From: Candidatus Hydrogenedentota bacterium
GTDB lineage: Bacteria; Hydrogenedentota; Hydrogenedentia; Hydrogenedentales; SLHB01
Assembly (NCBI GenBank): GCA_013359265.1
Contig: JABWCD010000001.1
Span: 229,000-292,999 of the forward strand
DNA: 64,000 nt
Direction of reading: 5' to 3'
The notes under the pieces: model-generated
What the model saw: only the letters and a program-made list of their open reading frames with translations
Database searches by the model: none
What the model was told of the DNA's origin: nothing
Shown here: in pieces, positions 35,570-45,364 of the stretch
Position numbering within the stretch: the first letter of the stretch is position 1
How the letters are laid out: the number at the start of each line of letters is the position of its first letter
Made by a program: the position numbers and the translations under genes

Positions 35570-37387
35570 TTGTCAAATCATGCGAAGAAGACGCAATCGT
35601 TCACGCTCTCCGGCGCGTGGCGGGACGCCCGGTTATTGCTGGCAGACCACTGGCGGCGATTGGCGTTTGGCGCGGTCCTGATGTTGATCAACCGCGCGTC
35701 GGGATTTGTGTTGCCGGCGTCGACGAAGTTTGTGATCGACGAAATTGTCGTGAACCGCCGGTCGGAGCTTCTGCTTCCCATCGCCATTGCCGCGGGCACC
35801 GCGACGCTTATCCAAGCGATAACGTCGTTCACGCTGTCCGTCGTAATCGGCGTGGCGGGGCAGAAAGCAATCACGGACATGCGCCGGCAGGTGCAAGCCC
35901 ACATCACACGGCTGCCGATTCGGTATTTCGACAAGACCCAAACCGGCATTCTCATCTCGCGCATTATGACGGACGCCGAGGGGATACGTAACCTGGTTGG
36001 CACAGGAATCGTCTTGCTCATCGGCGGGTTTCTGACAGCATCTATCGCGCTTTGCGTCCTGTTCTGGCTCAACTGGCAGCTTACGACGCTAACGCTCGTC
36101 ACGTTGCTCGCGTTCGGCGCGTTTACGTCCACGACGTTCAAGCGGCTGCGACCGGCATTTCGGCAGCGCGGCGAAATCAATGCAGAAGTCACCGGACGGT
36201 TGTCGGAGTCGCTTGGCGGCATTCGCATTGTGAAGGCGTACACGGCGGAGAAGCGGGAGCAAATCGTATTTGCGCACGGCGTCCACCGACTGTTCCGCAA
36301 CATCGCAGGGACAATGACCGGGGTATCGAGTACGACCGCGGTTGCGACGGCGGTCGTCGGCGTGATCGGCGTCATCATGATCCTCGTCGGCGGACGGTCG
36401 CTCCTTTCCGGCGCGATGTCCATGGGCGATTTCTTCATGTACATTTCCTTTACGGCCCTCGTCGCCGCGCCGGTCGTGCAGATTTCCTCCATCGTCACTC
36501 AGATCAGCGAAGCGTTCGCCGGACTCGATCGCATCCACGAGATCATGGCGATGCCGACGGAAGACCAAGAGGACGCGCAGAAACAACCCATCGCGAGAAT
36601 CCGCGGCGAAGTCGAATTCCAGGATGTATGGTTCGAATACGACCCGGATACGCCCGTGTTGAAGGGCGTCTCGTTTCACGCAACTGCCGGGACCACAACG
36701 GCGCTGGTCGGTTCGAGTGGGTCCGGCAAGAGCACGCTCATTTCGCTCGTCATGGCATTCAATCACCCGAAGTCCGGGCGCATCATTATCGACGGACAGA
36801 ATCTGGGCGATATTCGATTGCGCGATTACCGTCACCATCTTGGCATTGTCATGCAGGACAACTTTTTGTTTGACGGCACGGTTGCGGACAACATCCGCTT
36901 CTCGAAACCCGGCGCCACGCGCGAGGACGTTGTCCACGTGAGCAGGATTGCGCACTGCGACGAGTTCATCGAAAAGTTCGAGAAGGGCTACGACACAATT
37001 GTCGGCGAACGCGGCGTACGGCTTTCCGGTGGACAACGCCAGCGCGTCGCGATTGCCCGCGCCATCCTCGCCGATCCGAGCATTCTGATTCTCGACGAAG
37101 CGACATCGAGCCTCGACAGCGAAAGCGAGGCACTGATTCAGGACGGGCTGCGCGCGTTGCGCAAGGGCCGCACGACATTTGTCATCGCGCACCGGCTTTC
37201 AACCATTCGCAGCGCGGACCAGATTCTCGTAATGGAGCACGGCGAAATCGTCGAGCGCGGCACGCACCGCGAACTCCTCGCGTTGGATGGGCGCTACAAA
37301 CAGCTCCACGACAAGCAGTACGCAGTCGAACTCGACACCTACGTCAATCCGGGAGAGGAACTCGCGCGCGACGGCTCCGCCCGGTGA
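35570..37387 (+). CDS. MsbA-like ABC exporter (fused permease and ATPase)
   Basis: A 605-residue half-transporter with six N-terminal membrane spans (about 25-310) and a C-terminal nucleotide-binding domain. The Walker A is GSSGSGKST, the signature LSGGQRQR, the Walker B ILILDEATSSLD, and the switch His lies in AHRLSTI. It would work as a homodimer exporting lipid or another amphipathic molecule. The start is a TTG at 35570 placed nine bases after an AAAAGGGA ribosome-binding site; the first ATG nearby is out of frame. The gene and the two after it run opposite to the flanking DUF1501 and DUF1553 genes. Confidence 0.9.
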   Translation: MSNHAKKTQSFTLSGAWRDARLLLADHWRRLAFGAVLMLINRASGFVLPASTKFVIDEIVVNRRSELLLPIAIAAGTATLIQAITSFTLSVVIGVAGQKAITDMRRQVQAHITRLPIRYFDKTQTGILISRIMTDAEGIRNLVGTGIVLLIGGFLTASIALCVLFWLNWQLTTLTLVTLLAFGAFTSTTFKRLRPAFRQRGEINAEVTGRLSESLGGIRIVKAYTAEKREQIVFAHGVHRLFRNIAGTMTGVSSTTAVATAVVGVIGVIMILVGGRSLLSGAMSMGDFFMYISFTALVAAPVVQISSIVTQISEAFAGLDRIHEIMAMPTEDQEDAQKQPIARIRGEVEFQDVWFEYDPDTPVLKGVSFHATAGTTTALVGSSGSGKSTLISLVMAFNHPKSGRIIIDGQNLGDIRLRDYRHHLGIVMQDNFLFDGTVADNIRFSKPGATREDVVHVSRIAHCDEFIEKFEKGYDTIVGERGVRLSGGQRQRVAIARAILADPSILILDEATSSLDSESEALIQDGLRALRKGRTTFVIAHRLSTIRSADQILVMEHGEIVERGTHRELLALDGRYKQLHDKQYAVELDTYVNPGEELARDGSAR

Positions 37388-37460
37388 CATCGCGCGGAAG
37401 GAGTGCGCATACTGGTTGATGTCATTGGAATGCCGGGTGGCTTCCGGGGAGGACTTGCCC

Positions 37461-38345
37461 ATGCGGGATCGCGTACTTGGAACACGTCCAGCCTTCGGCA
37501 TGGGCTGGTTAACGATGACGTGCCGGATGCTGCTTCTCGCCACGCTCTCATCTACGTTCGTAACGGCTGTCGCGGGCTACCCCGAGTATCACGACACGCG
37601 CCTGAATGATTTCGCGAACGTCGTGCGACCCGCCGACGCGGAGCAAATCCGTACCGCACTTACGGAGTTGCACGATAACACCGGCATCGAGGCCGTTGTC
37701 GTGACAGTCGATTCCATCCGCGATTACGGGACCAGTGATGCGACCATCGAATCGTTCGCCACAAATTTGTTCAACAGGTGGGGCATCGGTAACCGCGAGC
37801 GCAACGACGGCGCGATGCTGCTCGTCGCGGTAGAGGACCGAAAGGCGCGCATCGAGGTGGGGTCGCGTTACGGACTGACGTTAGATCCCGCCACGCGTGG
37901 CATCATTGATCACGTCATTTTGCCATTGTTCAAACAGGATGACTACAGCGGTGGAATCCTGCACGGGACACGCGCGCTGAGTACGGAACTGCAGGGCTGG
38001 AAGCCTCCGGCGGAGGCGGGAAGGTCGGCTGCGGAGACAGCACACGGAGGCACAGCGACGGCACGGGAAGCGCCCGGCAATGTCCGGTCACGCCCGCGGA
38101 ACGCCGACGCATCAGAGTCCGTCGGGTGGAGCTTCTTGACAGCCGCAGCTATTGCTATTGCCTTGGTAGCGACGGTTATCGGGGCAGCGTTAGGGTTTCA
38201 TCCATTTCGGCGCGGGTACAGCGAAGGCAATTATGACGGCGATGATGGTTACTGGTGGGGAGGATCGGGCGGTTCTGGCGGCGGGGGGAGCGGCGGGTTT
38301 GGCGGCGGGCGTTCCTCCGGCGGGGGTTCGAGCGGAGGTTGGTAA
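37461..38345 (+). CDS. TPM-domain (YgcG/Psb32-like) membrane protein
   Basis: A 294-residue protein with an N-terminal hydrophobic signal (about 20-40) and a TPM domain at about 45-175. The domain shows LNDFANVVRPADAEQIRTAL, VVVTVDSI, LFNRWGIGNRERNDGAMLLVAVEDRKARIEVG and GLTLDPATRGIIDHVILPLFK. A linker, one membrane span and a Gly/Ser-rich tail follow, the usual YgcG layout. TPM domains are linked to envelope or photosystem repair and have been reported to have phosphatase activity. The ATG follows a GGGGAGG box by about eight bases. Confidence 0.87.
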   Translation: MRDRVLGTRPAFGMGWLTMTCRMLLLATLSSTFVTAVAGYPEYHDTRLNDFANVVRPADAEQIRTALTELHDNTGIEAVVVTVDSIRDYGTSDATIESFATNLFNRWGIGNRERNDGAMLLVAVEDRKARIEVGSRYGLTLDPATRGIIDHVILPLFKQDDYSGGILHGTRALSTELQGWKPPAEAGRSAAETAHGGTATAREAPGNVRSRPRNADASESVGWSFLTAAAIAIALVATVIGAALGFHPFRRGYSEGNYDGDDGYWWGGSGGSGGGGSGGFGGGRSSGGGSSGGW

Positions 38346-38467
38346 CTGTCTGCAACGGAATGCGTTGGCCGACCGTACTGTACAAGACCTGCGTTCGGGC
38401 GTAGTCTATATTGAAGAAAGGTTGCCCTCCGGTCGTCGAATACCGGTCGGGGTTGGGAGGTCGTGCA

Positions 38468-38842
38468 ATGAAAACGTATTCGTATGTTCTCGCCGCGGCG
38501 CTGGGTATCGCCATCGCCGTTGGGACGAAAAGTGTAGTCGCCGCGGGAGCGGACGGCTGGGACGCACTGGGCGCGGTCGTGAAGCTGCAGAATAAGGTCA
38601 CGGCGCTGGAAGCGCGCGTCGCGGAACTGGAACGCGGCGGCCCGTTGGGCGATTCGCTGGCGTTACAGCACAAAGTGATTGAACTCGAGCGCAAACTCGA
38701 TACGTTGGAAAGAGAATCCGGCGTTACGCGCGTTGTTGTCGACGAAATGCCGCGCGCGGACGTGCAGATTCCGATTCAGGTCCATTCGCAGGAAGAGATT
38801 CTACAAGTCTTCAAGCGCGGGATGTTCGTTCCCGCGAAATAA
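38468..38842 (+). CDS. Small exported coiled-coil protein
   Basis: A 124-residue protein with a signal peptide (about 1-26) and a heptad-patterned coiled coil (about 38-82: LQNKVTALEARVAELE and LQHKVIELERKLDTLE). A short C-terminal segment ends in EEILQVFKRGMFVPAK. The GGGAGG box before the ATG supports expression. No family recognised; it ends ten bases from the convergent DUF1553 gene. Confidence 0.65.
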   Translation: MKTYSYVLAAALGIAIAVGTKSVVAAGADGWDALGAVVKLQNKVTALEARVAELERGGPLGDSLALQHKVIELERKLDTLERESGVTRVVVDEMPRADVQIPIQVHSQEEILQVFKRGMFVPAK

Positions 38843-38852
38843 CGCAATGGCG

Positions 38853-41800
38853 TCAGTCGACGAATGCGAATTCGTTGGCGCAGAGCAGTATCTGGCAGTA
38901 TTCTTGCCACGCGCGGGTTTCGTCGTTCGGCGCGGCGGCGCGGGCGTGTTCCAGTACGCGGAGACCGATGGCCGTCTCCTCCTCCCGCGGTGGGCGGGCA
39001 TAGAGAATCGGATACAGCGCTGCGATACGGGCCGCGTCGTCGGTAGCCTGCCACGTCAGAACGCGCCCGGCCATTGCGCGGGCCTGTTCCAGCACGAACG
39101 GATTGTTGATCAGAAACAGCGCCTGCGGCGCGACGGTCGATTCGGTGCGTTTGTCGATAATCGCAGTCGGGTCCGCCGCGTCGAACAGCATCGTGTACGA
39201 GGTACGGTCGCTGCGCACGGTGCGGAAGTAGACCGTGCGCCGCGGCGTCGCGATATCCGGGAAGGCCGTCCCCCCCACTGTCATGTCCAGCTTGCCGGAA
39301 ACCGCCAGCATCGCATCGCGCAACGGCTCCGCTTCGAGCCTGCGGCGGTTCTGCCGGCCAAAGAATTTGTTGTCCGCGTCGGTCCCCGGCGCTGACGGCA
39401 CGCACGACTGTTGATACGTGGATGACAGCATCATCATGCGGTGCATTGCCTTGATCGACCAGCCCGAACTCACGAACTCGGCGGCAAGATAGTCGAGCAA
39501 CTCCGGGTGCGATGGCGCGATGCCGAGTTTGCCGAAGTTGCCGGGCGTACGCACGATGCCCTCGCCGAAGTGGTGCTGCCAGATGCGGTTCACCATCACG
39601 CGCGCGGTCAGCGGATTCTCCGCGCTGCCGACCCAGTCCGCGAGTTGCTTGCGGCCGCTTCCGGTAATCTGCGGCGCCGACGCGCCGGCGCGCACGAGCA
39701 CGGCGGGGAAATCGCGCGGCACAACGTCTCCAAGCTGGGTGTAGCTTCCGCGCTTGTGGATGCGCGCGTCGCGGATGCCTTCGTGTTCGGTGTTTGGCGT
39801 ACCGCCTTCCTGCGCGCCTTCCGTGTAATCGATCTCCGGTGCCGGTTGCGCGCGAAGGTCATCGAGTTCCTTGCGGACCGCGGCGAGTTTCTCGCGATCT
39901 TCGGCGAACTCCTGCGCGGTAAGCGTCAGTGGGTCGATGAAATATGGCCCCTGCTCGGCCACGAGTGACTTGTAGAACCGGGCGTTCGCTTCGTCCGGCA
40001 GTTTCGCGGCATCGTTCCCGTTCGCCGCAAGCGCGGATACGACGCTATCGACTACCTGTTGGACCTGCGCGGAGGCCGATTCGACCGCAGCGCGATCACC
40101 GGCATTCGATGCGGCCATCCATGCCGCGAGCGGCGAATCGCTGGGCGCGGGCGGCGTCCCGAGATCGACGAATGCCCAGGTGTCCGCATTGCCCATCGAA
40201 TCCGGGTGGGGGTTCGATCGCAGCGGATCGGCCATCAAATCCGGCGTGAATCGCCACGTCTTCTCCGCGTCCGCCACACTCGTTACTTGTATCTTTATCA
40301 CTGTCGAGTCGCAGGAATACTCTCCGCGCGGCTCGATCGCGAATAGCAGGGTATCGCCGAGCGCGACCGGCACCGGCTGCATCGCAGGCGAAATATCGGC
40401 TGCGCCTGCGTTATCCATTGCGCCTTCCGCAACCGTGGCCGTAGCCGTTCCGGCGCGGTGCTCGATCCGCCATGCCACGCCATTCCCGCAGTTTGCGTCC
40501 GCGTCGGCGATGCTCGCGCTCACCGTGACCTCGCCCGCGATTGGACTGCGCCACGCAACCGCGACGCCAGTCGTGGGCGAGGGATGGACGATCACCGAAC
40601 GCGGCGGCTGCTTGATTGTCGCGTACACGCGTTCCTGGTCCGTCGTGTTAATCGTCACCGACGGCATGCCGTTCGTGCCGAGCCACGAGAATAGGCCGGG
40701 GAGGTTTTGCGCGTTCGGCACCGGATTCTTCAAGTAACGCAGTAGCGACAGGCCCGCGAGGTCCATCCACCGCGTGAGCGCGTCGCTGTTCAGTCCCCGT
40801 TGCGCGGCAAAGGCCAGAGTATCGAAGTTCGGATCGGACTTTCGCGCCTGCGCCGCGTCCCACGCCGCGATCAGATAGTCCTTTGTCTGGGCCATCAGTT
40901 GCGGCACGACGCGTTGCCGCAGCGCCGCGGACTGTTCATTGATCGCTGCCGTCAATTCGCCGTCGCGCTTTGCGCGCGCGTCCTGCGTGGCGGCGACCTC
41001 AGGCGTAATCAGCGGAATGTGCAGAATTGGCGAACCTTCGGTCTTCTGTCCCGGCCCCGGTAGAATGTGCGTGCTGAAGAAAATGCCCGCGAGCCCGTAG
41101 TAGTCGTGCATCGTGAACGGGTCAAACTTGTGATCGTGGCAGCGCGCGCAGCCCATCGTGACGCCCATGATGCCGCGCGTGACGACGTCGATCTGGTCGT
41201 CGACGATGTCGGTCACCATTTTCTGTTTATCGGCATCGCCCTGCGGCCAATTGCCGATGGCGAGCATAGCGGTGGCGATTGTGCCGTCGCGATTGAAGCC
41301 GGAGTCCGGTTGCTTCGGATCGGGGAGCAAATCGCCCGCGATTTGATACTTCACAAATTCGTTGTACGGCATGTCGCTATTGAACGCGCCGATCACCCAA
41401 TCGCGATACCGCCACGAATTCACCGGATCGGTCACTGTTCCCGCTCGCGAATCGAAGGAGTCGGTGTAGCGGACGACATCCAGCCAATGTCTCCCCCACC
41501 GTTCGCCGTAGTGCGGGGACGCGAGCAAACGCTCGATTACTTTGGAGAAGGCGTTGGGCGATTTGTCCGCGAGAAACGCGTCAACCTCGTCCGGCGTCGG
41601 CGGCAACCCCACGAGATCGAATGTCGCCCGCCGAATCAGCGTGCGCTTGTCCGCCGGCCCTGCCGGTGCGATGCCTTCCGCCTCCAACTTCGCAAGGATG
41701 AAGCGATCGACGGGGGTCTTTATCCACGATTCGTCCTTAACTGCGGGCGGCCCGCTGCGAACCACCGGCTTGAACGCCCACCATTCGCGCTCCTTGGCAA

Positions 41801-42455
41801 TATCGATGCCCGCGGCAGCCGCGACGGGAATTGTTTGGCTTTCCTTTGGCCACGGGGCGCCCATCGCCACCCATTCGGTGAGCGCGTCGATTGCCGCCTG
41901 ATCCAGCTTCGAACTCGGCGGCATCTTCAGTTCCTGCTCGTAGCCGATCGCTCGCACGAGCAAGCTCGCCGCAGCATCACCCGGCACGATCCCCGCTCCA
42001 TGGTCGCCGCCATTCAAAATCGCATTGCGCGAATCCAGCCGTAGATTCGATTTCTGTTTCTCCGGACCGTGACACGACTGGCAGTGTTCGATGAGGACTG
42101 GGCGCACCTTGGATTCGAAGAAATGGAGCGCGTCGTCGCTGAACTGCGGTTCGACCGTGTCGGAAACACCGGCCAGGCGGAGCGCGGTCTCCACCGCGCG
42201 CAGCCGCGCCTGCAAAGAGGCGCGCGCGGCGTTGTCGTCAGTGGATTTCAAGGCCTCCGTCACACGCGCCTTCTCTTGCGCAAGTTGTTCCTTCAGTTGC
42301 GCACTCGAATCCGCGCCGGCCAGGGCGTCAAATGCGGCCCGGAATTCGTCCGCGAGTCCCTGCGCATCCGCATGGAACAACGCAGCCGCCGCGAGGCATG
42401 GCGCCACGATGAACGAAACGTGGCGGAAACGCATGGTAGGGAAGCGATTACGCAT
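38853..42455 (-). CDS. PSCyt1/DUF1549/DUF1553 cytochrome-domain protein (second copy)
   Basis: A 1200-residue paralog of the 19651 gene. After an N-terminal signal and a helical stretch (about 35-95) comes PSCyt1 with C125QSCH129. DUF1549 follows with DLVGLPPTPDEVDAFLADK, HYGERWGRHWLDVVRYTDS and CARCHDHKFDPF. A beta-rich insert of roughly 250 residues and then DUF1553 (MVNRIWQHHFGEGIVRTPGNFG, RRTVYFRTVRSD) complete it. The ATG at 42455 is used; the ATG at 42434 is nearly as good and neither has a clear ribosome-binding site. On the same strand 3.4 kb downstream lies the toxin-antitoxin/DUF1501 cluster. Confidence 0.9.
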   Translation of the reverse strand: MRNRFPTMRFRHVSFIVAPCLAAAALFHADAQGLADEFRAAFDALAGADSSAQLKEQLAQEKARVTEALKSTDDNAARASLQARLRAVETALRLAGVSDTVEPQFSDDALHFFESKVRPVLIEHCQSCHGPEKQKSNLRLDSRNAILNGGDHGAGIVPGDAAASLLVRAIGYEQELKMPPSSKLDQAAIDALTEWVAMGAPWPKESQTIPVAAAAGIDIAKEREWWAFKPVVRSGPPAVKDESWIKTPVDRFILAKLEAEGIAPAGPADKRTLIRRATFDLVGLPPTPDEVDAFLADKSPNAFSKVIERLLASPHYGERWGRHWLDVVRYTDSFDSRAGTVTDPVNSWRYRDWVIGAFNSDMPYNEFVKYQIAGDLLPDPKQPDSGFNRDGTIATAMLAIGNWPQGDADKQKMVTDIVDDQIDVVTRGIMGVTMGCARCHDHKFDPFTMHDYYGLAGIFFSTHILPGPGQKTEGSPILHIPLITPEVAATQDARAKRDGELTAAINEQSAALRQRVVPQLMAQTKDYLIAAWDAAQARKSDPNFDTLAFAAQRGLNSDALTRWMDLAGLSLLRYLKNPVPNAQNLPGLFSWLGTNGMPSVTINTTDQERVYATIKQPPRSVIVHPSPTTGVAVAWRSPIAGEVTVSASIADADANCGNGVAWRIEHRAGTATATVAEGAMDNAGAADISPAMQPVPVALGDTLLFAIEPRGEYSCDSTVIKIQVTSVADAEKTWRFTPDLMADPLRSNPHPDSMGNADTWAFVDLGTPPAPSDSPLAAWMAASNAGDRAAVESASAQVQQVVDSVVSALAANGNDAAKLPDEANARFYKSLVAEQGPYFIDPLTLTAQEFAEDREKLAAVRKELDDLRAQPAPEIDYTEGAQEGGTPNTEHEGIRDARIHKRGSYTQLGDVVPRDFPAVLVRAGASAPQITGSGRKQLADWVGSAENPLTARVMVNRIWQHHFGEGIVRTPGNFGKLGIAPSHPELLDYLAAEFVSSGWSIKAMHRMMMLSSTYQQSCVPSAPGTDADNKFFGRQNRRRLEAEPLRDAMLAVSGKLDMTVGGTAFPDIATPRRTVYFRTVRSDRTSYTMLFDAADPTAIIDKRTESTVAPQALFLINNPFVLEQARAMAGRVLTWQATDDAARIAALYPILYARPPREEETAIGLRVLEHARAAAPNDETRAWQEYCQILLCANEFAFVD

Positions 42456-42646
42456 GGCCGCTACTATGCCATAGCCTGTAGGCCAACGCCACGCGGCGCC
42501 GCCGACGGGTTGACCCCCCCCGCCCGTTGAAGTACCATCCAATGGAACCCGGAACGAGTATGCATACGAACGGTTTAGATTGAGGCAGTCTGCGTGGTGC
42601 GGCGGGTTGCGCGGCGCACGCGGGCAAGCGGAAAAGAGGAAACGCT

Positions 42647-43438
42647 ATGTTCGGCAAAGTCTGGCGGGCGTTGATTGCGCAGGTGAACAAGCTGGCCAAT
42701 TTCTTCTGGGAAATGGACCCCATCGCCCAGATGCAGCTCGAGTACGACAACGCCGTCGAACAACTCAAGGAAGGGCGCACCGGCCTCGAGCAATACCGCG
42801 CGCTTGTCGAGCGAGTTTCGCGCCAAGTCAAAAACGACCAAAAACGTATTACCGACCTCACGGCGAAGGTGAAGAGCTACCTTTCGGTGAACGACCGCGA
42901 CACGGCGGGTAAGTTCGCGATCGAATTGAAGCGCGCGCAGGACGAGCTGAAAGAAAACGAAGAGCAGCTCAAGCTGCACGAGGCGAGCTACGAAAACTAT
43001 CTTACGAAGATCCAGCACGCGACCAAGAAGCTGAACGAACTTCAGAACAAGATTCACAAGTACGACGCCGAACTGAAGATGAGCGCGGCGGAAGCGGAAG
43101 TCAGCAAGCTCGCGCAGAGTCTCAACTTTGACATCACCACCGACTTCGGCCAACTTGAAGACGTCATCCAGCGCCAGATAGACACGAACCGCGCGAAGGT
43201 GCGAGTCGCCGCCGATTTGTCGGGCCAGGGCATTCAGGAAATCGAGGCGGAGCGCCGCGTCGAAGAACAGCAGGCGGAAGACCTGTTGCGCCAGTTCGAG
43301 GTTGACATGGGCCTGAAAACGCCGGAAACCGCGGGCATCCAGCCGCGCGAAAAGACCTTGGGGAGCGAGCAACCCGAATCGTCGCCCGAACAGAAAGAAG
43401 CGGCGTTGAAAGAAGTCGAGAAACAGATCGGCTCGTAA
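42647..43438 (+). CDS. pspA: PspA/IM30 (ESCRT-III-like) membrane-stress protein
   Basis: A 263-residue helical protein of the PspA/IM30/Vipp1 family. It has a short amphipathic N-terminal helix (MFGKVWRALIAQVNKLANFF), DPIAQMQLEYDNAVEQLKEG, and long coiled-coil helices to about residue 180. The C-terminal tail is charged and probably disordered. PspA polymers bind stressed inner membrane from the cytoplasm. A purine-rich AAGAGGAAA box precedes the ATG. It is the first of six consecutive plus-strand genes and is about 100 bases from the next. No sigma-54 activator gene (pspF) is nearby. Confidence 0.9.
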   Translation: MFGKVWRALIAQVNKLANFFWEMDPIAQMQLEYDNAVEQLKEGRTGLEQYRALVERVSRQVKNDQKRITDLTAKVKSYLSVNDRDTAGKFAIELKRAQDELKENEEQLKLHEASYENYLTKIQHATKKLNELQNKIHKYDAELKMSAAEAEVSKLAQSLNFDITTDFGQLEDVIQRQIDTNRAKVRVAADLSGQGIQEIEAERRVEEQQAEDLLRQFEVDMGLKTPETAGIQPREKTLGSEQPESSPEQKEAALKEVEKQIGS

Positions 43439-43543
43439 TACCGGTGCTATTCCCGCGCCGCAGGCTGGGCTGGCGGCCTTGTCTGTAAGCGCAAGCAGTC
43501 TGACACGTAACTCAAGCCAGTAATTGCAGGAAGGAGTATTGCG

Positions 43544-45337
43544 ATGAGCGACCAACCCGGTGGCCGTCCCAAGACGGCGTTCTACGTAGTCCTTTTCTTC
43601 GTTGTTGCGGGCCTCGCCGTATATGGCTTGCGGGACGTGTTCTTCCCCGCGCCGCAGTCGCCGCAGCCGCAACAAACGGCGCCGATCGCTCCGGGTGACT
43701 TGCAGCAGGCCTTGACTCCGGCTACGACACCTGCGCCTGACACCGGCGAAGGCGCCGAAGCACCGGATTCCAATGCCGTCACGACGGTGAAGGAATACAA
43801 CTTCGTGGCGTCGGAGAAGCTTCCGCCCGTCAGCGGCGTGAGTTCATACGAACCGCTTGCGGACCGCACCGTGAAATTCGCGCTGAACGTGTGGGCCGGC
43901 TGGGCGCCGATCGTGCTGTTTAACGAAGGCAAAGGCCCGGGCAAACTCTGGACAACGCCGAATGGCGAGCCATTCAAGGTCGAGTTGGTCTTGATCGACA
44001 ATCCGGTCGATATGCGCGACGCCTACGCGGCAGGCAGGCTCCACGTCGGTTGGGGCACACTCGACATGATCCCGCTCTTCATGGAAGACCTGCAAAAGGA
44101 CAGCCGCATCATGCCGCGCGTGTTTCAGCAGGTGGACTGGTCGAACGGCGGTGACGGCATCGTCATTCGCCGCAGCGCCGCGAAGGACCCGCAGCGCCCG
44201 ACCATCGCCGATCTTCGCGGCAAGACGGTCGTGCTCGCACAGAACTCGCCGAGCCAGTTCTTCGTATTGAACGCGTTGATCAACGGCGGCGTGCAGCCCG
44301 CCGAAGTGACGTTCATGTATACGCTGGATGCATTCCAGGCGGCGGCGGCGTTTAACACAGACAAGAACATTGCGGCCTGCGTAAGCTGGGCGCCGGACAT
44401 CTACAACCTCACCGAGATTCCGTCGAACCATCTGCTTGTCACGACCGCGACCGCGAATAAACTCATCGCGGACGTGTGGTTCGCGCGCGCGGACTTTGCG
44501 AAAGACCACCCCGACATCTGCGAAGGCCTTGTGCGCGGCATTTTTGAAGGCATGGAGATGATGAAGACCGACGCGGGCAAACAGCAGGCGGCCGGCCACA
44601 TGTCGAAGCTATACAACATACCCGGCGACGAATGCCTTGCGATGCTCGGCGACGCCCACTCGACGAATTACGCCGAGAACCGCGACTTCTTCATGAACGC
44701 GAACAACCCGGCGAATTTCGAGCGCACATGGAATACGGCGTATTACTTGTATCGCCACATCGGCAAGGTCAGTTCGCCGGTGCCGTTCGACAAGGTGATG
44801 GATTTCTCGATCATCCAGAAGCTGGGCGGCGAAGAGAAATACGCGAACAGCAAGAACGAGTACCAGGTCCAGTTCACGCCAAAAACGGTGCAAAGTATCA
44901 AGGCCGAGAGCGGCGAAATCCTCACCAAGGTCGTGACGTTCCATTTCTACCCGAACAGCTACGATCTGTATAAGAAGGTGACGGCTACCGAGAACGGCAG
45001 AGACGTCGAGAAGATGTACGACCCGAACGTCGACTTCGTGCTCGAAGAAGTGGGCAAGCTCGCGGGCCAGTTCGGCGCGGCACGCATCATCATCGAAGGC
45101 CACACGGACAGCAGCATGAAGGGCAAGGTCCCCGCGAACCTGGTGAAGGAACTCTCGGACCACCGCGCAAACGCGGTGAAAGAAGCCCTCATCAACAAAT
45201 TCCCAACGCTCGATCCGAAACAGTTCAGCTCCACGGGCCTTGGGTGGGACGTGCCGGCCGATCCGACAAACCCGCTCGATCAGGCGAAAAACCGCCGCGT
45301 GGAAGTTAAAGTGTATCCGTTGGAAGCGGCCGAATAG
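43544..45337 (+). CDS. Membrane-anchored substrate-binding protein fused to an OmpA-like peptidoglycan-binding domain
   Basis: A 597-residue protein with an uncleaved-looking N-terminal span (about 12-28), a Pro-rich linker, and an NMT1/SsuA-type periplasmic binding domain (about 108-420: VWAGWAPIVLFNEG, LRGKTVVLAQNSPSQFFVLNALI, AACVSWAPDI). An OmpA C-terminal-like domain follows (about 460-595), with EGHTDSS, LSDHRANAVKEAL carrying the Asp and Arg expected to bind diaminopimelate, and NRRVEVKVYP. The protein would be tethered both to the inner membrane and to peptidoglycan. The permease and ATPase genes follow at once. The ligand is unknown; family relatives bind sulfonates, nitrate or pyrimidine precursors. 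Confidence 0.88.
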   Translation: MSDQPGGRPKTAFYVVLFFVVAGLAVYGLRDVFFPAPQSPQPQQTAPIAPGDLQQALTPATTPAPDTGEGAEAPDSNAVTTVKEYNFVASEKLPPVSGVSSYEPLADRTVKFALNVWAGWAPIVLFNEGKGPGKLWTTPNGEPFKVELVLIDNPVDMRDAYAAGRLHVGWGTLDMIPLFMEDLQKDSRIMPRVFQQVDWSNGGDGIVIRRSAAKDPQRPTIADLRGKTVVLAQNSPSQFFVLNALINGGVQPAEVTFMYTLDAFQAAAAFNTDKNIAACVSWAPDIYNLTEIPSNHLLVTTATANKLIADVWFARADFAKDHPDICEGLVRGIFEGMEMMKTDAGKQQAAGHMSKLYNIPGDECLAMLGDAHSTNYAENRDFFMNANNPANFERTWNTAYYLYRHIGKVSSPVPFDKVMDFSIIQKLGGEEKYANSKNEYQVQFTPKTVQSIKAESGEILTKVVTFHFYPNSYDLYKKVTATENGRDVEKMYDPNVDFVLEEVGKLAGQFGAARIIIEGHTDSSMKGKVPANLVKELSDHRANAVKEALINKFPTLDPKQFSSTGLGWDVPADPTNPLDQAKNRRVEVKVYPLEAAE

Positions 45338-45364
45338 CCGCGCGCTATTGGATCGGTGCCGGCC

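Noticed and set aside
42595-42611. A sigma-54-like TGG...TTGC element upstream of pspA
   Set aside because: GG (42596-42597) and GC (42609-42610) are separated by 11 bases instead of 10, and no pspF-like activator gene is nearby.
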